Assembly (NCBI RefSeq): GCF_009746565.1 | Contig: NZ_WRPN01000013.1 | Location: forward strand, 1 to 64,000 | Direction of reading: 5' to 3' | From: Mariniflexile maritimum | Lineage (GTDB): Bacteria > Bacteroidota > Bacteroidia > Flavobacteriales > Flavobacteriaceae | Length of the DNA: 64,000 bases | In this document: positions 27,765 to 36,415 of the stretch, one piece after another | How positions within the stretch are numbered: the first letter of the stretch is position 1 | Layout: every line of letters begins with the position of its first letter | Made by a program: the position numbers and the translations under genes | The notes under the pieces: generated by a model | The model's input: the letters and a program-made list of their open reading frames with translations, nothing else | Databases searched by the model: none | Told to the model about the DNA's origin: nothing

Positions 27765-28728
27765 GCCTTTAATCTCAATTATAATACCGGTCTTTAATAG
27801 GGAAAACTTATTGCCCGATACCTTAAACAGCATTGTTTTGCAGGACTTTACAAATTGGGAATGTATTCTTGTTGATGATGGAAGCATGGATGAATCGTTT
27901 AAAATAATGATTGACTATCAATTAAACGATTCCAGATTTAAGGCATACAAAAGACCCGAAATGCTTAAAAAAGGCGCAAATTCGTGTCGAAATTTTGGGT
28001 TTTTGCAAACAACAGGCCCTTACATTAAATGGTTTGATAGCGATGATATTATGTTGCCCAACCATTTAGACATTGCTTATAAAACTCTCGTTAAAGACCA
28101 ATTGGATTTTGTAGTTACCAATACACTTAATTTCAATCATGAAAGTGGCGAATTTATAGGAAGCCCTTATAACTTCGATAGAGAAACCTCAACAATTACG
28201 GTAGAAAATTTTGCTTTAAATAAAATAGGTTGGATTACCGATGATTTTTTAGGCAAACGCAGCATCGTTGAAAATATCACATTTAACGAACATCTTATTG
28301 ATGGCGACGAATATAATTTTTTCGTAAAAATGTTGTCGCAGCCATTTCGGGGCGCTTTCGTAGATAAGATACTAACGCATAGGCGCATACATTCCGGCTC
28401 TATTTCTACCATCAACAAAATTAATAATTTTGCCTACGATGCCATAATAGCCAACATTAAATACCAAACAGCCAAAGATTTGGTTAGCTATAAAAACCAT
28501 GTATTAATTCGCTGGTTTCTATCAGGATATATGCAATATTCTTTTAGTTTGGCTCAAAATAACAGACAAGTACCCTATAAATACAGTGCTTTTAAATTAA
28601 TTTCAAAATATTATACTTTCACGAAAGGAATGGCTTTTTTAGTAGCTTTGATAACATCAAAATATATGGGAAAAGGATATAACATAATGAAATATGCCAG
28701 AACGTATAAAAATGATATTATTCTATAA
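27754..28728 (+). CDS. GT2 family glycosyltransferase
   Basis: A 324-residue GT-A enzyme with ISIIIPVFNRENLLPDTLNS, WECILVDDGSMDES and, after GANSCRNFGF, the metal site WFDSDDIM. It is close in layout to the enzyme at 29758: both have a (K)RP segment then CRNxG, suggesting duplication within the locus. The C-terminal 60 residues are basic with a hydrophobic stretch (MAFLVALITSKYMG) that may sit on the membrane. It overlaps the previous gene by 11 bp. Confidence 0.88.
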   Translation: MTIKPLISIIIPVFNRENLLPDTLNSIVLQDFTNWECILVDDGSMDESFKIMIDYQLNDSRFKAYKRPEMLKKGANSCRNFGFLQTTGPYIKWFDSDDIMLPNHLDIAYKTLVKDQLDFVVTNTLNFNHESGEFIGSPYNFDRETSTITVENFALNKIGWITDDFLGKRSIVENITFNEHLIDGDEYNFFVKMLSQPFRGAFVDKILTHRRIHSGSISTINKINNFAYDAIIANIKYQTAKDLVSYKNHVLIRWFLSGYMQYSFSLAQNNRQVPYKYSAFKLISKYYTFTKGMAFLVALITSKYMGKGYNIMKYARTYKNDIIL

Positions 28729-28746
28729 CAATCTATCTGCTTTTGA

Positions 28747-29757
28747 ATGAGGCGTTTTAATTACTTAATATCAATCGTGCTACCTGTACACAATGGCGAA
28801 ACGTTTTTAGAGGTTGCCATTCGTAGTATCTTAAACCAAACCTATTCAAATTTTGAGCTTATCATTGTCGATGACTTTTCAAAAGACAACTCAGTTTCCA
28901 TTGCCAATAAATTTGCTGAAAAAGACAACAGAATAAAAGTTATTTTAAATAACGAAAACAAAAAACTACCCGCATCTTTAAATATTGGTCACCGCTATGC
29001 AAAAGGCGATTTCATCACTTGGACCTCAGACGACAATATTCTAAAACCAAACTTTTTAGACTGTTTAATCGATTCATTACTTAAAAACCAAGCAGATATT
29101 GTATATTCCAACTATGATATTATCAATGAAAATGGTAATTTAAAACGAATACATCGTACAGGACCAACCGAGCATATTTTATTTGGCAATAAAATTGGCG
29201 CTTCATTTTTATACAAAAAAGAAGTATATCAAGAATTACAAGGCTATGATGAAACGCTTTTTTTATTGGAAGATTATGATTTTTGGTTGAGAGCAAGTAC
29301 AAAATTTAATTTTTATCACTTAGATGCCAATTTATACCAATACAGACTACATACAGGCAGTTTAACTTCGGGTATTCAATGTAATGATGAAAAAAAAAAA
29401 ACACACGAAAAACGTGTTTTAGAACTGTTTAAAAATATCACAAAGGAGTTTTCATGGAATACAGCAACTCATAACCTACTAACAGAAAATTTTTTGGAAA
29501 AAAAAATAGATCTTTCTAATTATTTAGAATGGAAGGAAGAAATAAAAAAAGATCTTTTAAAATTCAATGCCGAAAAATTTGATGAAACAGAAATACTTTT
29601 CGGATTTCAACTGGTGCTAAGAAATCAATTAATAACAAATAATCGTAATTTTAAGTCATTAATGCTGGTATTGAAAAAAGAAAGACAATTGTTGTTCCAT
29701 TCGTCTTTCAGCAAAAAAACAACCCTAAATTATATTTTAAAAAGCATAATTCGTTAA
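28747..29757 (+). CDS. GT2 family glycosyltransferase
   Basis: A 336-residue GT-A enzyme. ISIVLPVHNGETFLEVAIRSIL and FELIIVDDFSKDNSV form the donor site, and GDFITWTSDDNILKPNFL has the SDDN metal motif. LPASLNIGHRYAKG precedes it. FLLEDYDFWLRAS is the catalytic ED region of the GT2 family. The C-terminal third is helical and charged without a recognised domain. Gaps are 18 bp before and 0 bp after. Confidence 0.88.
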   Translation: MRRFNYLISIVLPVHNGETFLEVAIRSILNQTYSNFELIIVDDFSKDNSVSIANKFAEKDNRIKVILNNENKKLPASLNIGHRYAKGDFITWTSDDNILKPNFLDCLIDSLLKNQADIVYSNYDIINENGNLKRIHRTGPTEHILFGNKIGASFLYKKEVYQELQGYDETLFLLEDYDFWLRASTKFNFYHLDANLYQYRLHTGSLTSGIQCNDEKKKTHEKRVLELFKNITKEFSWNTATHNLLTENFLEKKIDLSNYLEWKEEIKKDLLKFNAEKFDETEILFGFQLVLRNQLITNNRNFKSLMLVLKKERQLLFHSSFSKKTTLNYILKSIIR

Positions 29758-30699
29758 ATGCAACAACTACAGCCCATCGTTAGTATCATCATGGCAACCT
29801 ACAACAGGGCTCACTTTATTTTTGAAACCCTGCAATCCATTCAGGCTCAAAGCTATAAAAATTGGGAGTGTTTAATTATTGACGACGGAAGCACCGATAA
29901 CACATTGACCGTTATTACAGCTTTTTTAAAAAAGGATTCCCGTTTTCAATATTACAAACGACCTACCAATTATAAAAAAGGCTTGCCTGGTTGCAGAAAT
30001 TATGGTTTAGATTTGGCGTCGGGCGATTACATTATTTTTTTTGATGACGATGACATTGTGCATCCTCTCTGCTTGGAAAATTGTTTATTGGCATTTAATA
30101 CTTATAATGAGGCAACTTTTTGCAACTATATGAAACAGCCTTTTTCAGGAAAATTTGATTATAATTTAATTGCAACCAATAAAGAATATAGCATAGAAAT
30201 AACTAACGATGATTTGTTGGAAAACGTTCTTACCCAATCAATCCCCTTTGCGTCTTGTACCGTTTTATGGAAAAGAATCTGTTTTAAGGAACATGTTTTT
30301 AATGAAGATTTGATGTATGCCGAAGAATGGGAATGTTATCAACGCATTTTAAGTTCTAAGCCCAAAGGCATAATTATCGATAACGTTTTGTATTATAACC
30401 GGAAACACCCCAATTCCAATACAGGCGAATTCTGGAAAGGCGATGCAGTTCGGGTGGCTTCCCAAAAAAAAGCCATTTTCTTGGTAATCGAAAATTTGCA
30501 TAAAAAAGATTTGTTAACACCCTATTTATTCAAATACTTAGTAAATTACGCTATTTCGTTTAGGGATTTTAAATTATTGAAAAATATACTAAACATCACT
30601 AAACCAACACTGAAATTAAAATTATTTTACATATTAAAATATCAACTGTTTCCACTATGGGTTCTTTACAATAATATTTTTAAATATAAGCACCTATAG
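29758..30699 (+). CDS. GT2 family glycosyltransferase
   Basis: A 313-residue GT-A enzyme with VSIIMATYNRAHFIFETLQSI, WECLIIDDGSTDNT, GLPGCRNYGLDLASGDYIIFFDDDDIVHP and the catalytic region LMYAEEWECYQRIL. It begins directly after the previous stop. Its closest relative in the window by eye is the 27754 gene. A hydrophobic C-terminal stretch (LFYILKYQLFPLWVLY) suggests membrane contact. Confidence 0.88.
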   Translation: MQQLQPIVSIIMATYNRAHFIFETLQSIQAQSYKNWECLIIDDGSTDNTLTVITAFLKKDSRFQYYKRPTNYKKGLPGCRNYGLDLASGDYIIFFDDDDIVHPLCLENCLLAFNTYNEATFCNYMKQPFSGKFDYNLIATNKEYSIEITNDDLLENVLTQSIPFASCTVLWKRICFKEHVFNEDLMYAEEWECYQRILSSKPKGIIIDNVLYYNRKHPNSNTGEFWKGDAVRVASQKKAIFLVIENLHKKDLLTPYLFKYLVNYAISFRDFKLLKNILNITKPTLKLKLFYILKYQLFPLWVLYNNIFKYKHL

Positions 30700-30724
30700 T
30701 TATTAAATACTATTGAATTAATAA

Positions 30725-31984
30725 ATGCGAAAAAACATAGCCATAATTGTAGATTCTATTGATGTAAACGATAGCAGTGGTTCTAAAGCCAATGTTGCTA
30801 TCATTAACAATTTGGCAGCTATTGGATACAACCTTACGGTGTTTCATTACACTCAAAAAGATATCCAATTAAAAAACATTTCATCCATTTTAATAAAAGA
30901 GAATAAATACAACTTATTATATGTTTTAAGCAGAGCGCAACGGGTTATGCAACGCTATTCCAAATTGAATTTAGCAAAATACCTTGAACCCATTTTCGGA
31001 TTTTCGTTTACTTATTTCAATGATGTTAATAGTATAAAATCTGCCTTAAAAAAACACGATACTTCAAAATTCAATTTAATTTTAACCTTAAGCAAAGGTG
31101 CTAGTTTTAGGCCACATTATGCCCTTAACAAATTACCGTATTTACATAATAAATGGTTGGCCTACATTCACGACCCCTATCCCATGAGCTGCTACCCACC
31201 TCCCTACCAATGGGAAGAACCTGGGTATAAACAAAAGCAACACTTTTTTAAAGAGGTTTCTTTACATGCCAGAAATGCTGCGTTTCCAAGCCAGTTATTG
31301 AAAGATTGGGTTGGTAGTTTTTTTCCAAATTTTATTCATACCGGTATCGTAATTCCACATCAAAACTTTGAAGAAGAAGAAGAAGTTGAAGATGTACCCG
31401 CACCAAATTATTTTGACAGCACCAAATTTAACATTTTACATGCAGGAAATTTAATGAAACAGCGTAACCCAGAAGGATTGCTTAAAGGTTTTAAACTGTT
31501 TCTTGAAAACAAACCTGAAGCCAAAAAAGACGCCAGATTATTGTTATTGGGAAATGCAGATTATCACAAAAATTTTATTATCCATTATGTAAACAACGTC
31601 AACGAAATATATGTGCAGCTTTCCAATATACCTTTCTCAAATGTGTTCTGGCTACAAAACAAGGTTGCAGTGAACGTTATTTTGGAAGCCAAATCAGAAA
31701 TTAGTCCGTTTTTACCCGGTAAATTTCCCCATTGCGTTGCTTCCAAAAAACCAATAATACATTTAGGGCCAAAACATAGCGAAACACGACGCTTGCTTGG
31801 TGAAAATTATCCTTATTGGGCAGATATAGATAATGCTGAAGCCATTTCCACAATACTCCAAACACTCTACGAGCTCTGGACTACCAACAAGAATGGGTTT
31901 ATGCTGGAACGGCCCGATTTGGAGCGTTATTTAGGAACCACATATTTAAAAGAACAAATTGAATCGGTTTTTAATAATGTGTAA
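30725..31984 (+). CDS. GT4-like glycosyltransferase
   Basis: A 419-residue protein with a two-lobed GT-B look. NIAIIVDSIDVNDSSGSKANVAIINNLA is the N-terminal lobe start, with a glycine-serine acceptor loop. FNILHAGNLMKQRNPEGLLKGF resembles the GT4 C-lobe opening, and EAKSEISPFLPGKFPHCVASKKPIIHLGP takes the place of the GT4 Ex7E donor site. An acidic insert EEEEEVED lies around residue 217. Homology to standard GT4 proteins is weak, so function is inferred from fold and position. Confidence 0.65.
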   Translation: MRKNIAIIVDSIDVNDSSGSKANVAIINNLAAIGYNLTVFHYTQKDIQLKNISSILIKENKYNLLYVLSRAQRVMQRYSKLNLAKYLEPIFGFSFTYFNDVNSIKSALKKHDTSKFNLILTLSKGASFRPHYALNKLPYLHNKWLAYIHDPYPMSCYPPPYQWEEPGYKQKQHFFKEVSLHARNAAFPSQLLKDWVGSFFPNFIHTGIVIPHQNFEEEEEVEDVPAPNYFDSTKFNILHAGNLMKQRNPEGLLKGFKLFLENKPEAKKDARLLLLGNADYHKNFIIHYVNNVNEIYVQLSNIPFSNVFWLQNKVAVNVILEAKSEISPFLPGKFPHCVASKKPIIHLGPKHSETRRLLGENYPYWADIDNAEAISTILQTLYELWTTNKNGFMLERPDLERYLGTTYLKEQIESVFNNV

Positions 31985-32903
31985 ATTCTCCATCCTCATA
32001 ACCACCAAAAACCGCCTTGAAGATTTAAAGCTCACCCTTCAAAAAACAAACCATTTCCTTGAAAGAAGCGATGTGGAGTGCATTATTTGTGATGATGGTT
32101 CCACCGATGGTACTTCAAACTATATAAAAACCATCCATCCATCCATCCATTTAATAAGAAACCCAAAAAGCAAAGGGCTTATTTACAGCCGAAACAGGTT
32201 GCTCCAGTTAACCAAGGCAACCTATGCGCTAACCTTAGATGATGATGCCCATATCATATCCCAAAAGCCGTTTGAGATTATTGAGCGCTATTTTGAAACC
32301 AACAAACAATGCGCTGTTATGGCCTTTAGGATTTTTTGGGGAACAATAGCGCCAAACAACCTAAGCCATACCCTCGAAATTATGCGCGTAAAAGGATTTG
32401 TAGGTTGTGGGCATGTGTGGCGCATGGAGTCTTGGAACACCATACCCAACTACCCCGATTGGTTTATTTTTTATGGCGAGGAAGATTTTGCCGGTTTCCA
32501 ACTTTTTAAGCAAGGTTGGGAGGTGCATTACCATCCAGACATTTTGGTTCACCACCGCGTGGATGTAAAAAGCAGGAAAAACAACCACGATTACCAACAG
32601 CGTTTAAGGCGTTCGTTGCGTTCGGGCTGGTATCTGTATGTTTTGTTTTACCCATGGCCATTCATACCAAAACGCTTTTTATACTCATTATGGGTTCAGT
32701 TTAAAAACAAAGTATTTAAAGGCGATTTCAAAGCGTTTTTGGCTATTTTGCAGGCGTTGGGCGATGTTATGATGAACATGCCCCGATTAATTAAAAACGC
32801 CCACAGATTATCGAAAAAGGAGTTTTTGGCGTATTCAAGGCTTCCGGAAACGAAACTATATTGGACGTATAAAGATAAACAAACTCAAAATATAGATGCC
32901 TAA
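31977..32903 (+). CDS. GT2 family glycosyltransferase
   Basis: From ATG 31977, which overlaps the previous stop by 8 bp, the protein has 308 residues; an in-frame TTG at 31959 is less likely. FSILITTKNRLEDLKLTLQ, VECIICDDGSTDGTSNYI and YALTLDDDAHII are the GT2 donor and metal sites. WFIFYGEEDFAGFQLFKQGWEVHYHPDILVHH is the conserved catalytic ED and acceptor region. A basic C-terminal segment with aromatic residues suggests membrane association. The next gene overlaps by 8 bp. Confidence 0.88.
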   Translation: MCKFSILITTKNRLEDLKLTLQKTNHFLERSDVECIICDDGSTDGTSNYIKTIHPSIHLIRNPKSKGLIYSRNRLLQLTKATYALTLDDDAHIISQKPFEIIERYFETNKQCAVMAFRIFWGTIAPNNLSHTLEIMRVKGFVGCGHVWRMESWNTIPNYPDWFIFYGEEDFAGFQLFKQGWEVHYHPDILVHHRVDVKSRKNNHDYQQRLRRSLRSGWYLYVLFYPWPFIPKRFLYSLWVQFKNKVFKGDFKAFLAILQALGDVMMNMPRLIKNAHRLSKKEFLAYSRLPETKLYWTYKDKQTQNIDA

Positions 32904-33708
32904 ATCGACCATAGCCATACTAACCACGGTTGCCAATTTCGAACTATATGGCATGACCTCGAGGCTTTTCCCAAAAGACATAAAAAAATATGTAATTGAT
33001 GGCAGAAATGGCATGCACGGTATCCATAGCATCTATTACATGTTCAAAAAACTTTCCAATAAAGACATAGATTGGTTAATATTAGCTGATGAAGACGTGA
33101 TTTTTAAGGATAGCCATGTAGTTTTTTCAATTATCGATAAAATGAAAGGAGAACAAATTAGCGTTTGTGGTGTTAGGGATGGTGGCGTTATTGCGCATCG
33201 CCACTTTAATCCGCTTATGGTCAATACGTTTTTTACTATTATTAATTTTAAGGAAATCTTAAAAATCTGGAATAAAAATGAACTAAAGAAACAGCAATTT
33301 ATTTTGCCTTCTGAATTTAAGCTTGATAGCAATCGTTTAAGCAGTACATTTGATTTGAACAGCCTTTACGAACCCTATTATTGTTTTTTTCTTTGGCTTA
33401 AACGAAAAGGAAAAAACTTTTTATATTTAGATGCACAGATGCTGGATGATGGTATTTCAAATAGTATCATCTTCAACAATAAAGAATTTGCGTACCACAC
33501 CTGGTATGCCCGAAGCTATAATGCAAATGAAAAGCATACCAATAGAATTAATGCCGTTTTAAACAACATGGGAGTTGATATTGCACCTTCAAAAATTAAT
33601 GCTGACATTGTTATTTTTAAAGATTCACTGTTTAATCTTAAAATATCATTGATGAAATTTTATAAAAGATTTGTTAATAAATTCGATGCAAAAAATAGAA
33701 CTATATAA
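32896..33708 (+). CDS. Possible GT-A glycosyltransferase, unassigned family
   Basis: A 270-residue soluble protein. IDWLILADEDVIFKDSH gives an acidic DED motif after a hydrophobic strand, as at the metal site of GT-A enzymes. YGMTSRLFPKDIKKYVIDGRNGMHG is a distinctive N-terminal stretch, and LYLDAQMLDDGISN resembles a late catalytic region. I cannot place it in a numbered GT family. It overlaps its neighbours on both sides, which supports a role in the same pathway. Confidence 0.55.
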   Translation: MPKSTIAILTTVANFELYGMTSRLFPKDIKKYVIDGRNGMHGIHSIYYMFKKLSNKDIDWLILADEDVIFKDSHVVFSIIDKMKGEQISVCGVRDGGVIAHRHFNPLMVNTFFTIINFKEILKIWNKNELKKQQFILPSEFKLDSNRLSSTFDLNSLYEPYYCFFLWLKRKGKNFLYLDAQMLDDGISNSIIFNNKEFAYHTWYARSYNANEKHTNRINAVLNNMGVDIAPSKINADIVIFKDSLFNLKISLMKFYKRFVNKFDAKNRTI

Positions 33709-34333
33709 AAATCGCGCTTTGTTCGCAAACGCCATGTTAGATAAATACTTTGCGGGAGCCCCCAATATGGTGATAAGCGACATTGGTGCCGGTTTTGGCC
33801 ACATGAAAGCGAAAATTGAATCGCTACATGCCACATGGCAACCTTTTGATTATATAAAAAAAATAGATCAAACCATTATATGGAACTTAAACGAAGAAGC
33901 TCCCAATGGTGCTAAAAATGCTGGTATGGTGGTGTTTTTAGAAGTATTGGAGCATCTGGACAACCCATTGTTAGGCCTTCAAAACATCTCAAAACATCTT
34001 GATAAAAATGGCGTTATCATTCTTACAACCCCTAACCCACAATCTAGCAAAAATATAGTAAGTTTGTTTTTACGGGGCTCGCTATATGCCTTCCAAGAAA
34101 AACACCTGGCAGAAAACCATGTATTTACACCTTGGAAACATATTGTTGAGCATTATTTGAAAATGTGCGGGTTCGCTATTTTGGAATATGCTATTGTTGA
34201 TACCGCCTATATTTACCAAAAGCCAACATCCTTTAAAGATTGGGTGAAGCAAAAAATAGAACGTTATATTGAACACAGAAACCCTTTGGCAAAGGGGATG
34301 AGTTACGGTATAGTTGCCAAAAAGAAATTGTGA
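33686..34333 (+). CDS. Class I SAM methyltransferase
   Basis: From ATG 33686 it has 215 residues and overlaps the previous gene by 23 bp. MVISDIGAGFGHMKAKI is motif I (SAM-binding glycine loop), VVFLEVLEHLDNPLLGL is the UbiG-like motif II region, and NGVIILTTPNPQSSKN is motif III. HVFTPWKHIVEHYLKMCGF matches the methyltransf_23 family used in sugar and quinone methylation. A second candidate for modifying the glycan, with stronger motifs than the 24471 gene. Confidence 0.85.
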   Translation: MQKIELYKNRALFANAMLDKYFAGAPNMVISDIGAGFGHMKAKIESLHATWQPFDYIKKIDQTIIWNLNEEAPNGAKNAGMVVFLEVLEHLDNPLLGLQNISKHLDKNGVIILTTPNPQSSKNIVSLFLRGSLYAFQEKHLAENHVFTPWKHIVEHYLKMCGFAILEYAIVDTAYIYQKPTSFKDWVKQKIERYIEHRNPLAKGMSYGIVAKKKL

Positions 34334-34358
34334 ACGCAAAAAATTAAGTCTTTAAATT

Positions 34359-35516
34359 ATGAAAAAAATAGGCATCATCCCTTTAAGAAAAGGCTCGAAA
34401 AGCATCATAGGCAAAAACAAACGCAAAATGGTTGGCAGGCCCTTGTTTACTTGGGTTTTAAAGGAAGCTATTTTTTCAAACCTAGACGAAATTGTTGTGT
34501 TTACCGATGATACCAACATCATAACCTTTGTTGAAACGCATTACCAATGGTCGCCTAAGGTAAAGGCCCTTTTGCGCGATGACCAAAATGCCACCGATAC
34601 GGCATCTACTGAAAGTGCGCTTTTAGAATTTTCCGAAAAAATAAATCAGGCCTTTGATGTGTTGTGCCTGTTGCAGGCCACCTCGCCTTTTACAACCTCC
34701 AAAACCATTAATCAATCTTTAGAAGCCATTCAAAGCAACACGTATGATGCCACATTAACTGTTGTAAACACCCATCGTTTTACATGGAATTCCAACGGCA
34801 CACCTATTAATTATGATGTGTTCAACAGACCACGACGACAGGATTTTGAGGGCCTGCTCATAGAAAACGGCGCAGTTTATTGCACCACCAAGCAAGCTTT
34901 TATAAAATCGAAAAACAGGGTAAGCGGCAACATAAAACTAATACCAATGCCGGAAGAGTCGCTGTATGAAATAGATTCGGAAACCGATTGGCAAATTGCT
35001 GAAACCTTATTAATAGCGCGTTTAAAATCGCAAAAAGAAACTACCAAGATAACCCATTTGGTATTGGACGTGGATGGGGTTTTTACCAACGGTACCATTA
35101 CCTACACCAAAGAGGGTGAACATACCAAAACCTTTGATATGCGCGATGGCATGGGCCTGGAAATAATTAGGGAATTGGGCGTAAAGGTTTGGGTTATCAC
35201 TTCCGAAGCTTCTGAACTGGTTGCCCAACGCATGAAAAAGTTAAAAATAGAAAACGTATTTTTGAACGCCAAGGATAAATATGCCCTGTTATATTATCTT
35301 GCGGATAAAGAAAACATCGCCCTAGGCAACATTGCTTACATGGGCGATGATGTAAACGATTTGGCAAACATGTGCAGTGTTGGTTGGTCTATGGCGCCCC
35401 AAAATGCCACTAACATGGTTAAGCAACATGCCGATATGGTATTGTCGCGCCCTTCAGGCAATGGTGCCATACGCGAAGCATGCGATTTTATTTTAAATTA
35501 TAACAAACGATTTTAA
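34359..35516 (+). CDS. neuA: CMP-ulosonic acid synthetase fused to HAD phosphatase
   Basis: A 385-residue two-domain enzyme. Residues about 1-225 are a CMP-NeuAc/KDO-type cytidylyltransferase: IGIIPLRKGSKSIIGKNKRKM is the CTP loop, LLQATSPFTTSKTI the base-binding stretch. Residues about 230-385 are a KdsC-like HAD phosphatase with intact DVDGVFTNG (nucleophile and acid), ITSEAS, AKDK and MGDDVNDLAN. Since all four HAD motifs are complete it should remove a phosphate, for example from a 9-phosphate, before activation. Animal CMP-sialate synthetases share this domain order, but there the phosphatase is degraded. Followed after 7 bp by the NeuB-type synthase. Confidence 0.88.
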   Translation: MKKIGIIPLRKGSKSIIGKNKRKMVGRPLFTWVLKEAIFSNLDEIVVFTDDTNIITFVETHYQWSPKVKALLRDDQNATDTASTESALLEFSEKINQAFDVLCLLQATSPFTTSKTINQSLEAIQSNTYDATLTVVNTHRFTWNSNGTPINYDVFNRPRRQDFEGLLIENGAVYCTTKQAFIKSKNRVSGNIKLIPMPEESLYEIDSETDWQIAETLLIARLKSQKETTKITHLVLDVDGVFTNGTITYTKEGEHTKTFDMRDGMGLEIIRELGVKVWVITSEASELVAQRMKKLKIENVFLNAKDKYALLYYLADKENIALGNIAYMGDDVNDLANMCSVGWSMAPQNATNMVKQHADMVLSRPSGNGAIREACDFILNYNKRF

Positions 35517-35523
35517 AACTTTT

Positions 35524-36396
35524 ATGAAACCCTACACGCCCCCTTTTATAATTGCCGAAATTGGATGCAACCACAAAGGCGATATGGAAATAGCCAAGGA
35601 ATTGATTAAGGTCGCTAAAATATTTTGCAATGTGGATGCGGTAAAATTTCAAAAAAGAAACAATAAGGAACTATTAACCGAAGCGCAATACAACCAACCC
35701 CACCCCAACCCTTCCAATGCCTACGGCGAAACCTATGGCCTGCACCGCGAGTTTTTAGAGTTTACTTTAGAACAGCATCAGGTTTTAAAAGCATATTGTG
35801 AAGAAATGGACATTATGTATGCCTCTTCGGTGTGGGACGTAACCTCAGCAAAAGAGATAGCTTCCTTAAACCCTAATTTCATTAAAATCCCATCTGCCTG
35901 CAATAACAATTTTGAAATGTTGGACTGGCTCTGTGAACATTACATGGGCGACATCCACATTTCAACCGGCATGACCACCAAAACCGAAATGGAGACCCTT
36001 GTTCAGTTTTTTTGCGATAAAAATAGAAACAAGGATGTGGTTCTTTACAATTGCACTTCAGGTTACCCTGTGCCTTTTGAAGATGTTTGTTTACTGGACA
36101 TCAACTTGTTGCTTGAAAATTATCAGGAAAAAGTAAAGCATATTGGTTTTTCTGGTCATCATTTGGGCATTGCGGTAGATGTTGCTGCCTATACCCTGGG
36201 CGCCCCTATTATTGAACGGCACTACACTATTGACAGAACTTGGAAGGGTACCGACCACGCCGCCTCCCTGGAACCCATGGGCCTGCGCAAGCTAGCGCGC
36301 GACCTGCATGCGGTACATAAGGCACTAACCTATAAAAGTAGGGATATCTTACCCATAGAGCAAGTACAACGTGATAAATTGAAAAACAAGAAATAA
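35524..36396 (+). CDS. neuB: NeuB-type nonulosonate synthase without SAF domain
   Basis: Condenses phosphoenolpyruvate with an aldose or amino-sugar to make a nine-carbon (or related) ulosonic acid. The 290-residue TIM-barrel has the family start IIAEIGCNHKGDMEIAKELI, VDAVKFQKR, then SSVWDVTSA, FIKIPSACNNNFEML, HISTGMTT and YNCTSGYPVPFEDV. GFSGHHLGIAVDVAA and IIERHYTIDRTWKGTDHAASLEP are the metal and substrate region. The usual C-terminal SAF (antifreeze-like) domain, which completes the ManNAc site in NeuB, is missing. The paired phosphatase suggests a phosphorylated substrate route. No epimerase for ManNAc is in the window. Confidence 0.88.
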   Translation: MKPYTPPFIIAEIGCNHKGDMEIAKELIKVAKIFCNVDAVKFQKRNNKELLTEAQYNQPHPNPSNAYGETYGLHREFLEFTLEQHQVLKAYCEEMDIMYASSVWDVTSAKEIASLNPNFIKIPSACNNNFEMLDWLCEHYMGDIHISTGMTTKTEMETLVQFFCDKNRNKDVVLYNCTSGYPVPFEDVCLLDINLLLENYQEKVKHIGFSGHHLGIAVDVAAYTLGAPIIERHYTIDRTWKGTDHAASLEPMGLRKLARDLHAVHKALTYKSRDILPIEQVQRDKLKNKK

Positions 36397-36415
36397 TACG
36401 CTCCTAATTAGTAAC

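Noticed and set aside
31959-31976. TTG 31959 as start of the GT2 gene
   Set aside because: ATG 31977 overlaps the upstream stop by 8 bp and lies directly before the conserved first strand.
34590-35516. Separate kdsC gene
   Set aside because: The HAD domain is continuous in frame with the cytidylyltransferase, with no internal stop or start signal needed.
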